The notes under the pieces are model-generated. The model was not told the origin of the DNA. It did not search any database and worked only from the letters and a program-made list of their open reading frames with translations. Positions 27,171 to 37,654 of a stretch of 64,000 nt of DNA are shown here, piece by piece. Numbering within the stretch: position 1 is the first letter of the stretch; each line of letters starts with the position of its first letter. Both the position numbers and the translations under genes were made by a program. Source of the stretch: Mycobacterium kiyosense. Its GTDB lineage: Bacteria > Actinomycetota > Actinomycetes > Mycobacteriales > Mycobacteriaceae. The DNA lies in contig AP025179.1 in the NCBI GenBank assembly GCA_021654635.1, positions 1,488,001 through 1,552,000 on the forward strand. The letters run 5' to 3'.

Positions 27171-27884
27171 GTGACGACACGCAAGTTGCGAATCGGGATT
27201 GCCGGAGCCGGCAATGTCGGGCGTTCCGTCGCGCAGGAATTGCTGGACAACGGGCACAAGGTGTTGCTGATCGAGCGGGAGCGCCGCAATTTCGTGCCGC
27301 ACAAGGTCCCGGACGCGGACTGGCTCAACGCGGACGCCTGCGAGATGACCGCGTTGCAGGAGGCCGGCGTGCAGACCTGCGATGTGGTGATCGCCGCCAC
27401 CGGTGACGACAAGGCCAACCTGGTGGTGGGCCTGCTCGCCAAGTCCGAGTTCGGCGTGCCGCGGGTGGTGGCGCGGATCAACGACGTCCGCAACGAGTGG
27501 CTGTTCGGGCAAGCCTGGGGCATCGACGTCTCGGTCTCCGCGCCCGGCGCCATGGTCGCCGGCATCGAGGGTGCCATCGACGTCGGTCACCTGGTGCGGC
27601 TGATGGGCATGCGGGAGGGCCGGACGGCGCTGACGAAGCTGACGCTGCCCGCCGACAACCCGACTGTCGGGCAGCGGGTCGACGAGCTGGACTTGCCGCA
27701 CAACACCGCGCTGGTCACCGTGGTGCGCGGCGACGAGGTGATCGCTCCCCGGGGCGAGGATGTGCTGGAGGCGGGCGACGAGTTGCTGTTCATCGCCGAC
27801 AACGCACGCGAGCGCGCGCTGTGGGCCGCCGTCAACCGGATCAAGCCGGCGCCGCGGATGCCGATGCGCCACGACGCATGGTGA
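27171..27884 (+). CDS. trkA: TrkA-type potassium-channel/transport regulatory protein
   Basis: 237 residues from the GTG at 27171; the upstream in-frame start gives an implausible N-terminus. RCK_N is a Rossmann domain: GIAGAGNVGRSVAQELL (7-23), acidic residue at LLIER, then VVIAATGDDKANLVVGLLAK. RCK_C (about 150-225) ends in GDELLFIADN. It resembles the CeoB/CeoC (Trk) proteins of mycobacteria. No TrkH/TrkG channel gene is present, so it may gate a K+ system encoded elsewhere or the divergent antiporter. The stop overlaps the next gene's possible start. Confidence 0.8.
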   Translation: MTTRKLRIGIAGAGNVGRSVAQELLDNGHKVLLIERERRNFVPHKVPDADWLNADACEMTALQEAGVQTCDVVIAATGDDKANLVVGLLAKSEFGVPRVVARINDVRNEWLFGQAWGIDVSVSAPGAMVAGIEGAIDVGHLVRLMGMREGRTALTKLTLPADNPTVGQRVDELDLPHNTALVTVVRGDEVIAPRGEDVLEAGDELLFIADNARERALWAAVNRIKPAPRMPMRHDAW

Positions 27885-28813
27885 GGTGCCTGGGTGTCGG
27901 TCCCGCTTGGATCACCACCGCACGTCCAGGGGAAGATCCGACCCGCATCGAGGCGGAGACCGTTCGCCGATTGCTCGACGACGTCGGTCTGGCCTCGATG
28001 ATCGACGTGCACACCCATTTCATGCCGAAACGCGTGCTCGACAAGGTGTGGGCCTACTTCGACGGCGTCGGCCCGCTGACCGGGCGGCCGTGGCCCGTCG
28101 CCTACCGGCACGACGAGCAGGCGCGGGTGGCGGCGCTGCGGGACTTCGGGGTGGTGGCCTTCACCTCGCTGCTCTACCCGCACAAACCGGACATGGCCGA
28201 ATGGCTCAACTCCTGGTCTGCCCAATTCGCCGCTGCCACACCGGATTGTCTGCACACCGCCACGTTCTACCCCGAACCCGGCGCGGCCGACTACGTGTCA
28301 CGTGCCATCGCCGACGGGGCCCGGGTGTTCAAGGCCCACGTGCAGGTCGGCAACTATTCGCCGAAAGATCCGCTGCTGGAACCGGTTTGGGCGGTCCTGG
28401 AGCGAGCCGGCGTCCCGACGGTGATCCACGCCGGATCCGGCCCGACACCGGGCACCTTCACCGGCCCGCAACCGGTCGCCGATGTCCTGGACCGCCACCC
28501 GGACCTGAAGCTGATCATCGCGCACCTGGGCATGCCCGAATACCGCGAGTTCATCGACCTCGCCCAGCAGCACGCCGGGGTGTATCTGGACACCACGATG
28601 GTGTTCACCGACTTCACCGAAGAGTTGCACCCCTTCCCCCGCGCGGAGCTGCCCCGGCTGCTCGAAGTGGCCGACAAGGTGCTCTTCGGCAGCGACTTTC
28701 CCAACATCCCCTACCCGTACCATCACGCCGTCGAATCGGTCGTCGCGCTCGGGCTGGGTGACCAGTGGAGCCGAAAGGTATTGTTTCACAATGCTTTTGA
28801 ATTGTTCAACTGA
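27878..28813 (+). CDS. Amidohydrolase-family (amidohydrolase 2/TIM-barrel) metal-dependent hydrolase
   Basis: Up to 311 residues. The metal motif HTHF (DVHTHFMPK), later catalytic positions in VIHAGSG, IIAHLGMPEY and the terminal metal Asp in LFGSDFPNIPY follow the amidohydrolase-2 pattern of ACMSD-like decarboxylases and lactonases. The start is uncertain: ATG 27878 overlaps the trkA end by 7 nt, while the ATG at 27998 would begin just before the HTH motif and still keep all metal ligands. The 3' end overlaps the convergent amine-oxidase gene by 8 bp. The substrate is unknown. Confidence 0.75.
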   Translation: MVRCLGVGPAWITTARPGEDPTRIEAETVRRLLDDVGLASMIDVHTHFMPKRVLDKVWAYFDGVGPLTGRPWPVAYRHDEQARVAALRDFGVVAFTSLLYPHKPDMAEWLNSWSAQFAAATPDCLHTATFYPEPGAADYVSRAIADGARVFKAHVQVGNYSPKDPLLEPVWAVLERAGVPTVIHAGSGPTPGTFTGPQPVADVLDRHPDLKLIIAHLGMPEYREFIDLAQQHAGVYLDTTMVFTDFTEELHPFPRAELPRLLEVADKVLFGSDFPNIPYPYHHAVESVVALGLGDQWSRKVLFHNAFELFN

Positions 28814-30146
28814 GTCTGCGCAGCAACTCGGCCGCCGCATGCCGGCCGCTGAGTAAGGCGCCGTGCACGGTGGCCGGGTTGTCCACGCCGACGGCCTCGC
28901 CGGCCAGGTAGAGCCGGTCGCTGATCGGTTCCTGCAGTCGCCGACGATCGTCGAGACCGGAGCCGGGAGCGTGATAGGAATACGAGCCCAGTGCGTAAGG
29001 GTCGTTGGACCAGCCAGAGGAACGGACCTCGGTGACGTCGGTGTCGAACAGCGCCCGGGCAATCGGCATCGCCCCGGACAGCAACTCGCCCGCCGGCGCC
29101 GACTCCACCTGCCGGCCACGCCGACCGGCGTTGAACGCCAACACAATCGGGCCGGCGGCGGCGGACAGCGTGAACCACTGCGCCCACCTGCCGGGCTCGG
29201 AACCCAGGTACTGGAAGAATGCGTTTTCGGCGTCCCAGGTGCGTTGCCGGAAACGGAAGTAGCTCTTGGACAGCACGCCGAATCCCAGCGCGTCCACCGC
29301 GTGCGCGTGGCCGTCGGGTAGGGGTGGGTCGAAGATGATCTTGCCGGATTTGAGCACGCCGAGCGGAACGGTGAGGATCGCGGCCGGGCCTTCGAACGTC
29401 TGCCCGCCGGCCCGCACCATCACCGAGTTGCCTTTGCGCACAACAGCATCCACCGCCGTGTTCAGGCTGATCGGCAGGCCGTCGGCCAGCAGTCGCGGCA
29501 GCGCGTCGTAACCGCTGGTGATCACCGCCTGCGGTCCGCCGGTGTAGGTGCCCAGGTCGAACGTCGTCGCGGACAGCTGGTCTGCGTCGGCGGCGTACTC
29601 GTCTTCGATCTCGGTGGTGACGTAGTAGGCGAGTGCGGCGCGGTCCCGATCGGAGAGCCCGACGGCCTCGGCGTCGATCGCGGCGCTCAGCGTGCCCCCG
29701 TCGGTGTCGTCGCGCGCATCGGACACCAGCGTGCGCCAGGTCTTCGCGTCGTAGGTCATCGGCTGCAGGCGGGGATCGATGGCCAGTTTCACCGGCCGGT
29801 TGTAGTCGGTGGGCACGACCTGCGCCTGCACTTTCCGCGTCAATTCCAGTAGCGGATTGTCGGTTGTGCCGTGGATCCACGAGGCGCCCATTTCCAGCGG
29901 CGTTCCCCAGTCGCGGCTGGTGTACACCCGGCCGCCGATCCGGTTGCGGGCCTCGATCACCCGCACCGGCCGGCCCGCGTCCGCCAGGCTGCGGGCCGCC
30001 GCCAGACCGGCCATGCCGGCGCCGACGATCAAGATCGACCCGGTGTCCGGTGGTGCGGTGCTCGTGTTCTCGCTCTGCGGCCGCGGCCTTGCGCACCCTG
30101 CCAGCAGGGCGGATGCCGTCAGGAAACCCCGACGCGACAGGGACAC
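28806..30146 (-). CDS. Flavin amine oxidase-family protein with Tat/lipoprotein signal
   Basis: About 446 residues from the GTG at 30146, which gives MSLSRRGFLTASALLAGCA, a compact twin-arginine signal with a lipobox Cys. The protein is probably exported folded with its FAD and lipid-anchored. An in-frame ATG at 30233 would add 29 residues before the signal. FAD motif: ILIVGAGMAGLAAARSLADAG. Also visible are the GGRVYTSRDWGTPLEMGASWIHG block and the C-terminal RLYLAGEAVGVDNPATVHGAL. It resembles monoamine/polyamine oxidases (AofH-like). A second such oxidase lies on the other side of hpx. Confidence 0.8.
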   Translation of the reverse strand: MSLSRRGFLTASALLAGCARPRPQSENTSTAPPDTGSILIVGAGMAGLAAARSLADAGRPVRVIEARNRIGGRVYTSRDWGTPLEMGASWIHGTTDNPLLELTRKVQAQVVPTDYNRPVKLAIDPRLQPMTYDAKTWRTLVSDARDDTDGGTLSAAIDAEAVGLSDRDRAALAYYVTTEIEDEYAADADQLSATTFDLGTYTGGPQAVITSGYDALPRLLADGLPISLNTAVDAVVRKGNSVMVRAGGQTFEGPAAILTVPLGVLKSGKIIFDPPLPDGHAHAVDALGFGVLSKSYFRFRQRTWDAENAFFQYLGSEPGRWAQWFTLSAAAGPIVLAFNAGRRGRQVESAPAGELLSGAMPIARALFDTDVTEVRSSGWSNDPYALGSYSYHAPGSGLDDRRRLQEPISDRLYLAGEAVGVDNPATVHGALLSGRHAAAELLRRLS

Positions 30147-30218
30147 GGGTGTCAGGGTCTCACATGCCGTTACCGGATCGTGTTCTGAGAACGTGACAGA
30201 GCGCACATTACGTTCAGG

Positions 30219-30224
30219 TAAAAT
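30219..30224 (+). promoter_or_regulatory. Candidate -10 box (TAAAAT) for hpx
   Basis: TAAAAT is the best -10 match in this AT-richer gap and lies 51 nt before the ATG of hpx. A GGGGAG ribosome site sits 7-12 nt before that ATG, so this would be a leadered transcript. A TGACAG hexamer lies 19 nt upstream, a loose -35. Confidence 0.4.
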
Positions 30225-30275
30225 CGTGCGCATCTGGAGGGCGGCAACGGTGCCGCGTCCAAGTGGGGAGCGGCA

Positions 30276-31220
30276 ATGAATGCTCGACAGGCCACCCGTG
30301 CTTTACCGGCGGGCCGCGCCCTGACGGTCCGCGCGGCGGACGGTACGCCCCTGCACGCCGAGGTATTCGGACCGGCAGACGGCTACCCCATCGTTTTGAC
30401 CCACGGCTTCGTGTGCGCCATCCGCGCCTGGGCCTACCAGATCGAAGAGTTGTCCACCGACTTCCGGGTCATCGCGTTCGACCACCGTGGCCACGGTCGC
30501 AGTGGACTCCCGCGCCGCGGTGGCTACAGCCTCAATCACCTTGCCTCCGACCTCGATTGCGTGCTGGAGGCGACGCTCGCGCCGCACGAGCGCGCGGTGA
30601 TCGCCGGGCACTCGATGGGCGGGATGACCATCCAGGCGTGGTCGCAGCGCTACGGGCACAAGGTCGCTCGCCGCGCCGATGCCGTGGCGCTGATCAACAC
30701 GGCCAGTGGCGATCTGCTGCGCAAAATCCGGTTCCTCTCGGTGCCACGCGGCCTGTCACCGGCCCGGGTCATGGCCGGGCGGACGCTGATCAGCGCGGTC
30801 GGCGGAGTCCCGCTGCCCAACGCCGTGCGGATCCCGGCCCGCTACCTGGTGGCGCTGATGGCGACCGGCGCCGAGGCGCATCCCGACGTGGTCAAACTGG
30901 TCTACGAGATGTTCGCGCAGACGTCACCGGCTGGGCGCGGGGGCTGCGCCCGGATGCTGGTGGGCGAGGTGGGGTCGCGGCACCTGAGCCTGGCGGGCCT
31001 GACGGTGCCGACCCTGGTCATCGGCAGCGAACGCGACCGCCTGACGCCGATCGGCCAGTCCCGCAAGATCGCCCGTACCGCACCCAACGTCGTCGATCTG
31101 GTCGAGCTGCCCGGCGGGCACTGCTCGATGCTGGAACAGCCGGCCGCGGTGAACGCTCAGTTGCGCGCCCTCGCTGAATCCGCGCTGGCGCGCCACGAGC
31201 TGCGGCGGATCAGCTCATAG
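30276..31220 (+). CDS. hpx: Alpha/beta hydrolase, Hpx-like (annotated non-heme haloperoxidase family)
   Basis: 314 residues. Alpha/beta-hydrolase features: oxyanion-side [15 protein letters not shown] (about 41-55), nucleophile elbow GHSMGG (Ser near 112), acid in [11 protein letters not shown] and His in [10 protein letters not shown]. Rv3171c (hpx) of M. tuberculosis holds the corresponding position next to aofH, Rv3169 and Rv3168. The haloperoxidase label is historical; many such proteins are esterases or lactonases. The ATG has a good GGGGAG ribosome site. The 3' end overlaps the convergent aofH by 6 bp. Confidence 0.8.
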   Translation: MNARQATRALPAGRALTVRAADGTPLHAEVFGPADGYPIVLTHGFVCAIRAWAYQIEELSTDFRVIAFDHRGHGRSGLPRRGGYSLNHLASDLDCVLEATLAPHERAVIAGHSMGGMTIQAWSQRYGHKVARRADAVALINTASGDLLRKIRFLSVPRGLSPARVMAGRTLISAVGGVPLPNAVRIPARYLVALMATGAEAHPDVVKLVYEMFAQTSPAGRGGCARMLVGEVGSRHLSLAGLTVPTLVIGSERDRLTPIGQSRKIARTAPNVVDLVELPGGHCSMLEQPAAVNAQLRALAESALARHELRRISS

Positions 31221-32561
31221 CACGGCGGCGACCTCGGCGGCGGCGCGCCGGCCGGATCTGACGGCGCCGTCGAAGTACCCGGTCCACTCGTCGGCGGTCT
31301 CGGTGCCGGCCCAGTGAATGGGCCCGACCGCCGTGCGCAGCAGCCGACCGTATTTCGTCCACGACCCCGGCGGTACCGCGGCGGTCGGACCGCCCGGCGC
31401 GAATTCCTCTGTACCCCAACGGAAGTCGGTATAGTCCAACGGCTTGAGCGCTGCTTCGCCGTACACCGAGGCGAAGCAGCGCAGCGCGTCGCGGCGCCGT
31501 TGGTCACTCGGCAGCGAGTCGAAAGCGCGGGCATCGACGAAACCCAGCAGAATCCCCGGCCCGTCGTCGTGCGGGCTGACGTCGAAGGTGATGAACACCG
31601 GTCCCCGGTCCAACAGCGCCTGTCCCGACAGACCGTCGGCGCGCCAGAACGGCGTCTCGTAGGCCGCATACGCCTTGCTCAGCCGGCCCTGCGGCCACTG
31701 CCGGGCCAGCTCGGCGTATTCGGGTGGCAGCGGGGGATCGAACTCGATATCGGCCCGGTGGGCGGGCGGGATCGCGACGATGACGAATCCCGCCTCGGCT
31801 TCACCCCGATCGGTGCTCACCGTCACGCCCGATCCGTGCCGTCGGATGCGGTGGACCGGGGCGTCCAGCACCACGCGGTCGCCGAGCTCGGCCGCCGCCC
31901 GATCGGCGATCTGCTGGGTACCGCCCGGGATCAGGTCCTGTTGCGCGCCGTTTTCGACGTCGAGCAGCCGGTCCAGGCCGCCGGCGGCGCGCACGTAGCG
32001 GGCGGCGTGCAGCATTGACACCTCGTCGGGCTCGCACCCCCAGGTGACCCGGGACATGATCGCCATCAGATCCAGGGAGGACTTGGTGGCCCGCGCCATG
32101 GCAAGCCACTGAGCCAGTGAGATGTCGTCCAGCTGCCTGGCCCGCTTGGCGTCCCACGGCGCCGAAATCGGAATGCTGCGGGCGAGCCGTTCGAACTGCC
32201 ATTGCAGCCGGCCGATGTCGAGCAGGCCCACCAGCGACAGCCGAGGAATGGTGCCGCTGTAGGCGCGAGCGGCGCCGCGCCAGAAGATCACGTTCTTGCC
32301 GTCGTGATAGGTGGGGGTGGTGGGTACGCCCAATTCAGCGGCCAGCGCCAGCACGGCGTCCTGGGTGGGGCCCACGAACGACCCGCCCAGGTCGACGGGT
32401 AGTCCCGCGACATTGCCGGTGAACGAGCGGCCCCCGACCCGGTCGCGGCCCTCGAAGACCAGGACGTCGTGACCCTGCTGGGTCAGCTCACGGGCGGCGG
32501 TCAGACCGGCGAAGCCCGCGCCCACCACGACAACGTCGACGTCCCACGAGGCGTTTGTCAC
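31215..32561 (-). CDS. aofH: AofH, flavin-containing amine oxidase
   Basis: 448 residues with no signal peptide, so probably cytosolic. FAD motif: [20 protein letters not shown] (11-30), followed by the [16 protein letters not shown] segment, [22 protein letters not shown] in the middle and [19 protein letters not shown] near the C-terminus. These match the monoamine oxidase family, which oxidises amines to imines with O2. The syntenic M. tuberculosis gene is Rv3170 (aofH). The GTG start at 32561 gives [16 protein letters not shown]. It is followed leftward by the convergent hpx. Confidence 0.85.
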   Translation of the reverse strand: MTNASWDVDVVVVGAGFAGLTAARELTQQGHDVLVFEGRDRVGGRSFTGNVAGLPVDLGGSFVGPTQDAVLALAAELGVPTTPTYHDGKNVIFWRGAARAYSGTIPRLSLVGLLDIGRLQWQFERLARSIPISAPWDAKRARQLDDISLAQWLAMARATKSSLDLMAIMSRVTWGCEPDEVSMLHAARYVRAAGGLDRLLDVENGAQQDLIPGGTQQIADRAAAELGDRVVLDAPVHRIRRHGSGVTVSTDRGEAEAGFVIVAIPPAHRADIEFDPPLPPEYAELARQWPQGRLSKAYAAYETPFWRADGLSGQALLDRGPVFITFDVSPHDDGPGILLGFVDARAFDSLPSDQRRRDALRCFASVYGEAALKPLDYTDFRWGTEEFAPGGPTAAVPPGSWTKYGRLLRTAVGPIHWAGTETADEWTGYFDGAVRSGRRAAAEVAAVL

Positions 32562-32591
32562 GCCCTACAGTGAACCGCATCCGGACCGGAT

Positions 32592-33706
32592 TTACGGCGC
32601 AACCGTCAACCAGTCGGCGAAGCCGGACGGGTCGTGGCGGCCCAGCGCGCCGTGCTCATAAAGTCCCCAGCCTTGCACCGGTTTCCCGTCGCCGTCCCGG
32701 CACACCGCGCGCCCGACGTGGTCGATGACGCCGAATCCGGACCGGGCGACGATGGCGGCGTCGGTCATGTCGTAGGTGAGCCGTTCGACGAACTTCTCGC
32801 CCTTCCACACCCCGTGCAGCCAGTCCGAGTCGCCGCCGTAGCCGCCGCCGACGTGGATCGGCACCGGCAGTTTGGACTCGACGTCCAAGTGCACCGGCGT
32901 GCCGTCCGGAGTCGTCGCGTCGATCGTCGCCCCGGTCGGAATCCGGGTGCCGGAGCGGTAGTGGATCTTGACCCGCGGCCAACCCAGCTGCTCGACTCGG
33001 CCGTCCCGCCACACCCGGGTGCAGTCGTTGAGCGAGCGGAACCCGTTGGGCTCCTCCTGGATGATCAGCACGATTGCGAACTCGTCGAACGCCATCGGTA
33101 CGTACAGCCACCACATGCCCTCGAACGGGGGGTCGGCGGGACGGCCGGCGGGCTCGGGCTCCCCGATCGGGCGGATGCCCCAGGATCGGTCCCGGCTGCC
33201 GATCCACACGGCGGGGTCGACGGCGATGTCCTGCCCGTCGATCGCGAGGTGCCCGCTCCAGCTGCCCAGCTGGGCGAACCGCTGTGCGTGGAGGGTCATC
33301 CGGTTTCCCGCGCGCAGGATGTGCGGTTGCTCCTGGACGACGTCGAACAGTCCTTGCCAGGTGAGATCGGCTGCAATGCCCTCGGTTTCGTCGAGCACGA
33401 TGCGCAACTTGCGCAGCGGTTCGATGACCTCGACCCGGTAGCTGTTCACATGCTGGTTGAGCCGGTCCTGGTCGATGGCGTCGGACAGGTGCACGGCGGT
33501 CTGCGTGTCACCGCGCCGGACGAGCAGAAACGCGTCCTTGACTCCGAGATTGGGGTAGTAGCCGATGCCGGAGATCACGAAGATGTCGCCGGTGCGGTCA
33601 TGGGCGTTGAAATAGGAGCGGTCGTAGAAGTTGCGGTCGGAGGAGCCGGGCCAGGCGATCGGCTGCGGCACCTGGTGGACCGGATACTCGTCGAGTGGTC
33701 CGAGCA

Positions 33707-33707
<1 letters not shown>
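32592..33707 (-). CDS. Conserved hypothetical protein (Rv3169-like)
   Basis: 371 residues from an ATG that overlaps the upstream stop by 1 nt (TAATG); the longer in-frame extension upstream is the shadow of the phosphotransferase gene. It is soluble and beta-rich, with repeated Trp/Tyr positions (GMWWLYVPMAFDEFAIVLI, about 182-200). It corresponds in position and partner to Rv3169 of M. tuberculosis, which is paired with the Rv3168 phosphotransferase. The sequence suggests a lipocalin/AttH-like barrel, but I am not certain. No catalytic residues are recognised. Confidence 0.7.
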
Positions 33708-34868
<1,161 letters not shown>

Positions 34869-35465
34869 ATGAAAGCAGACCTGCCATCCCTTGACAAGGC
34901 CCCCGGCGCCGGGCGGCCCCGAGATCCCCGCATCGACTCGGCCATCTTGGCAGCAACCGCCGAACTGCTTGTGCAGATCGGCTATTCGAACCTCAGTCTG
35001 GCCGCCGTCGCCGAACGGGCCGGGACCACCAAGTCGGCGCTGTACCGACGGTGGTCGAGCAAGGCGGAGTTGGTTCACGAAGCCGCCTTCCCGGTGGCGC
35101 CGACCGCGCTGACCACGCCGGCCGGTGATTTCGCCGCCGACATTCGATTGATGTTCGAAGCCACGCGGGACATCTTCACCACCCCGGTGGTGCGTGCCGC
35201 GCTGCCCGGCCTCATGGCGGACATGACCGCCGACCCGGAACTGAACGCCAGGGTGATGGCACGCTTTGAAGGTCTTTTCGAAGCGGTCCGGGTGCGACTG
35301 CGCGAAGCCATCGAGCGCGGGGAAGCCCATCCCGATGTCGATCCCGGCCGGCTCATCGAATTGATAGGTGGCTCCACCATGCTGCGGATGCTGTTGTATC
35401 CGGAATTGGACGACACCTGGGTGGAGCAGACCACCGCGATCGTGGTGCACGGGGTCAACCGATGA
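34869..35465 (+). CDS. TetR-family regulator (Rv3167c-like)
   Basis: 198 residues from the ATG at 34869; a longer in-frame start at 34596 lies inside the divergent gene. The HTH domain occupies about 18-65: AGRPRDPRIDSAIL, then the recognition part LAAVAERAGTTKSALYRRW. The C-terminal domain fits the TetR_C type with FEATRDIFTTPVVRAALPGL. Its M. tuberculosis counterpart Rv3167c sits beside Rv3168/Rv3169 and is reported as a negative regulator. Here the stop overlaps an SDR gene by 4 nt (ATGA), so regulator and SDR are coupled. Confidence 0.85.
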   Translation: MKADLPSLDKAPGAGRPRDPRIDSAILAATAELLVQIGYSNLSLAAVAERAGTTKSALYRRWSSKAELVHEAAFPVAPTALTTPAGDFAADIRLMFEATRDIFTTPVVRAALPGLMADMTADPELNARVMARFEGLFEAVRVRLREAIERGEAHPDVDPGRLIELIGGSTMLRMLLYPELDDTWVEQTTAIVVHGVNR

Positions 35466-36295
35466 CCGCGATCGTCACCGGCGCCAGCCGCGGCCTCGGG
35501 CGGGCGATCGCGCTGGCGCTGGCCGCCGACGGCGAGGCGGTGGCCGTCGTCGGGCGTACCGAAGCAGTCTGGGACGACCGGCTGCCCGGAACCATCGGCG
35601 AAACCGTCGCCGAGATCGAGTCCGCGGGAGGCCGGGCGATCGCGGTGCGGGCGGACCTGACCGACCGTGAGGATATCGGCCGACTTGTCGCGGAGGCGCG
35701 GAATGCGTTGGGGCCCATCTCGATTCTGGTGAACAATGCCGCCTTCACCGCGCCGGGGCGTCCGGGGGCCACGCCGCGACCGAAGGCGCCGAAGTCGACC
35801 GAAAGCAAACCCGGCTGGCCCGGTTTCGTCAGCACCCCGCTCGCGGCCTACCGCCGGCACTTCGAGATCTCGATCTTCGCCGCCTACGAGCTGATGCAAC
35901 TGGTCGCCCCCGACATGATCACCGCGGGCGGCGGCTCGATCGTCAACATCACCTCGATCGCCTCGCGGATGCCGGGCAATGGGCCCTACCCCGACCGCAG
36001 TGCCGGGGTGCTGCCCGGCTACGGCGGATCCAAGGCCGCACTGGAGCACCTCACGCAGTGCGCCGCATTCGACCTCGCCGACCACAACATCGCGGTGAAT
36101 GCGCTGGCGCCGTCCAAGCCGATCATGACGCCCGGCCTGTCCTACTATGCCCACGGCTTCGACGAGGAAAGCTCCGCCGAGGAATTCGCCCAAGCCGCTG
36201 TGCAATTGGCGCGCGTCGACCCCAGCGTGGTGACCGGGCGCACCATCGGTCACCATCAGGTGCTCGACGGCAGCTTCACCCCGTTCGCGGTGTGA
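35462..36295 (+). CDS. Short-chain dehydrogenase/reductase coupled to the TetR gene
   Basis: 277 residues. Cofactor motif TGASRGLG (6-13), Arg in VVGRTEA suggesting NADP(H), NNAAF in place of NNAG (about 91-95), Ser in IVNITSIASR, and the Tyr/Lys pair in YGGSK (about 181-185). An insert of about 20 residues rich in Pro and Lys (GRPGATPRPKAPKSTESKPG) precedes the middle helices. It starts at the ATGA overlapping the TetR stop. From memory, no SDR occupies this place in M. tuberculosis, so this may be an insertion or a lineage-specific gene. The substrate is unknown. Confidence 0.85.
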   Translation: MTAIVTGASRGLGRAIALALAADGEAVAVVGRTEAVWDDRLPGTIGETVAEIESAGGRAIAVRADLTDREDIGRLVAEARNALGPISILVNNAAFTAPGRPGATPRPKAPKSTESKPGWPGFVSTPLAAYRRHFEISIFAAYELMQLVAPDMITAGGGSIVNITSIASRMPGNGPYPDRSAGVLPGYGGSKAALEHLTQCAAFDLADHNIAVNALAPSKPIMTPGLSYYAHGFDEESSAEEFAQAAVQLARVDPSVVTGRTIGHHQVLDGSFTPFAV

Positions 36296-36302
36296 CCGCG
36301 CA

Positions 36303-37583
36303 TTAGGCGGCATGGCGGTCGGTCAGCGTGATGCTGATGGCTGTTTCGATTTCGCTGATATCGAATTTCGGATAGATCGGTGGCGCGGACGATTGGTACC
36401 GCGCACCGGTCGGCGTCGCGTATTCGGCGGTGTGGGTGCCGTTTTCGTCATGGGTGATGACGGCCCAGCCGGGTGACTCTTTGAGGTAATTGCAGTGTTC
36501 GCACAGTCCCAGGCCGTTGGTGGCGGTGGTGGGTCCGCCGCGCTTGCAGGGTTGGGCGTGGTCGCGGTGGCGGATGGGGGCGTCGCAGTAGGGGGTGCGG
36601 CAGGTTTGGTCGCGCAGGCCGATGAAGTCGGCCAGGCCGCGCGGGAAGGTGCGGGACCGCGATTCCAGGGCGACCAGGGCGCCGGTGGCAGGACTGGCAT
36701 AGAGCCGGCGCAGCGTCGCCTTGGACTTCCGGTCGGCCACCGCGCTGGTCACCATGTTGCGGGCCACTGCGGCGGGGATGGGTCCGTAGCCCTCGAGGAC
36801 GGCCGGCGCGGTGTCGTCGCCGAGCAGCGCCTGATCGGAGATCACCAGGTTGACCGTCACCGGTGCCGTTGCGCTGGCGGGGGTGCCGGTGACGCGCTCA
36901 ACCAAAGTGTCGGCCATCACCTGCCCACGTGAGCGGCCGTCGAAGGTGGTGTCGGCGGCGCGGCGCAGCGCCGCGTAGACGCCCACACCCTGGGCTACCG
37001 GCAGTAGTGCGCTGATCCAGGTCATCATGTCCGGGGCCGGCCGGGTGGTGACCGTGCGCTCCTCGACCGCTTTAGCAGCGCGATCGACGACCGCGTGCGG
37101 GTCCAGACGGTAAGCAATCGTCTTTGCGGCGGCGGTGATGCGCCGATCACCCATGCCGGCCAACGCCGCCGCGTCAGCGCACAGCTCGGCGTCGAGCCTG
37201 CGTCGATCTTCGAGGTCCAGGCAAGCTGATTCGCGCACGATCAACGTCGCGCGCCATTCCGAGAGCGCCCCGGATTCCAGGGCGGCCAGGGTGTGGGGCA
37301 TTTCGTGGACCAGGGCTTTGGCGAACCCGAGGTGGCGACCGCCGCGGTTCGGGGAGTCGTGGCGGGCCAGGGCGACCTCGCTGGCCACCCCGCGGCCCCG
37401 CTTGCCCGCGGGCACCCCGGCGGCCGCCTCGGTAGCGCGCCGCGCGGCATCCAGGGCCGCCGCCGCGCGGGCCTGCCCGGCCGCCGCGGCGCATTTGATC
37501 TGCTCGAGCTCGGTGATCCGCGCGATCAACTCGGCCTCACCGGCTTCCGCCGGCAACCCCGCTAAGTCAAGCGATTCGCACAT
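36303..37583 (-). CDS. DUF222/HNH endonuclease-domain protein of the 13E12 repeat family
   Basis: 426 residues from the ATG at 37583 (MCESLDLAGLPAEAG). That start is supported by a TATAGT box 7 nt upstream; a further in-frame ATG at 37625 is less likely. DUF222 covers about 25-310, and the HNH domain is near 330-375: CRTPYCDAPIRHRDHAQPC, then NGLGLCEHCNYLK. Mycobacteria carry many such 13E12 (REP13E12) genes, often insertion targets; their role is unproven. All HNH positions look intact. It separates two gene blocks that adjoin in M. tuberculosis. Confidence 0.85.
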   Translation of the reverse strand: MCESLDLAGLPAEAGEAELIARITELEQIKCAAAAGQARAAAALDAARRATEAAAGVPAGKRGRGVASEVALARHDSPNRGGRHLGFAKALVHEMPHTLAALESGALSEWRATLIVRESACLDLEDRRRLDAELCADAAALAGMGDRRITAAAKTIAYRLDPHAVVDRAAKAVEERTVTTRPAPDMMTWISALLPVAQGVGVYAALRRAADTTFDGRSRGQVMADTLVERVTGTPASATAPVTVNLVISDQALLGDDTAPAVLEGYGPIPAAVARNMVTSAVADRKSKATLRRLYASPATGALVALESRSRTFPRGLADFIGLRDQTCRTPYCDAPIRHRDHAQPCKRGGPTTATNGLGLCEHCNYLKESPGWAVITHDENGTHTAEYATPTGARYQSSAPPIYPKFDISEIETAISITLTDRHAA

Positions 37584-37590
37584 ATGTTCG

Positions 37591-37596
37591 ACTATA
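37591..37596 (-). promoter_or_regulatory. Candidate -10 box (TATAGT) of the 13E12-family gene
   Basis: The complement of 37591-37596 is TATAGT, 7 nt before the ATG at 37583, which is the leaderless arrangement. Confidence 0.45.
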
Positions 37597-37641
37597 CACG
37601 ATTGCGCGACAAAGTGCTGTGACAACGCCCCACCCCGGGGC

Positions 37642-37654
37642 TAGCCTTCGGCTA
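37642..37654 (+). promoter_or_regulatory. -10 box (TAGCCT) within a small hairpin at the DUF4129 gene start
   Basis: TAGCCT (37642-37647) lies 6 nt before the ATG at 37654, the leaderless pattern. The same bases form TAGCC-TTC-GGCTA, a perfect 5-bp hairpin whose last base is the A of the start codon. If the transcript starts at the ATG the hairpin exists only in DNA. Confidence 0.4.
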
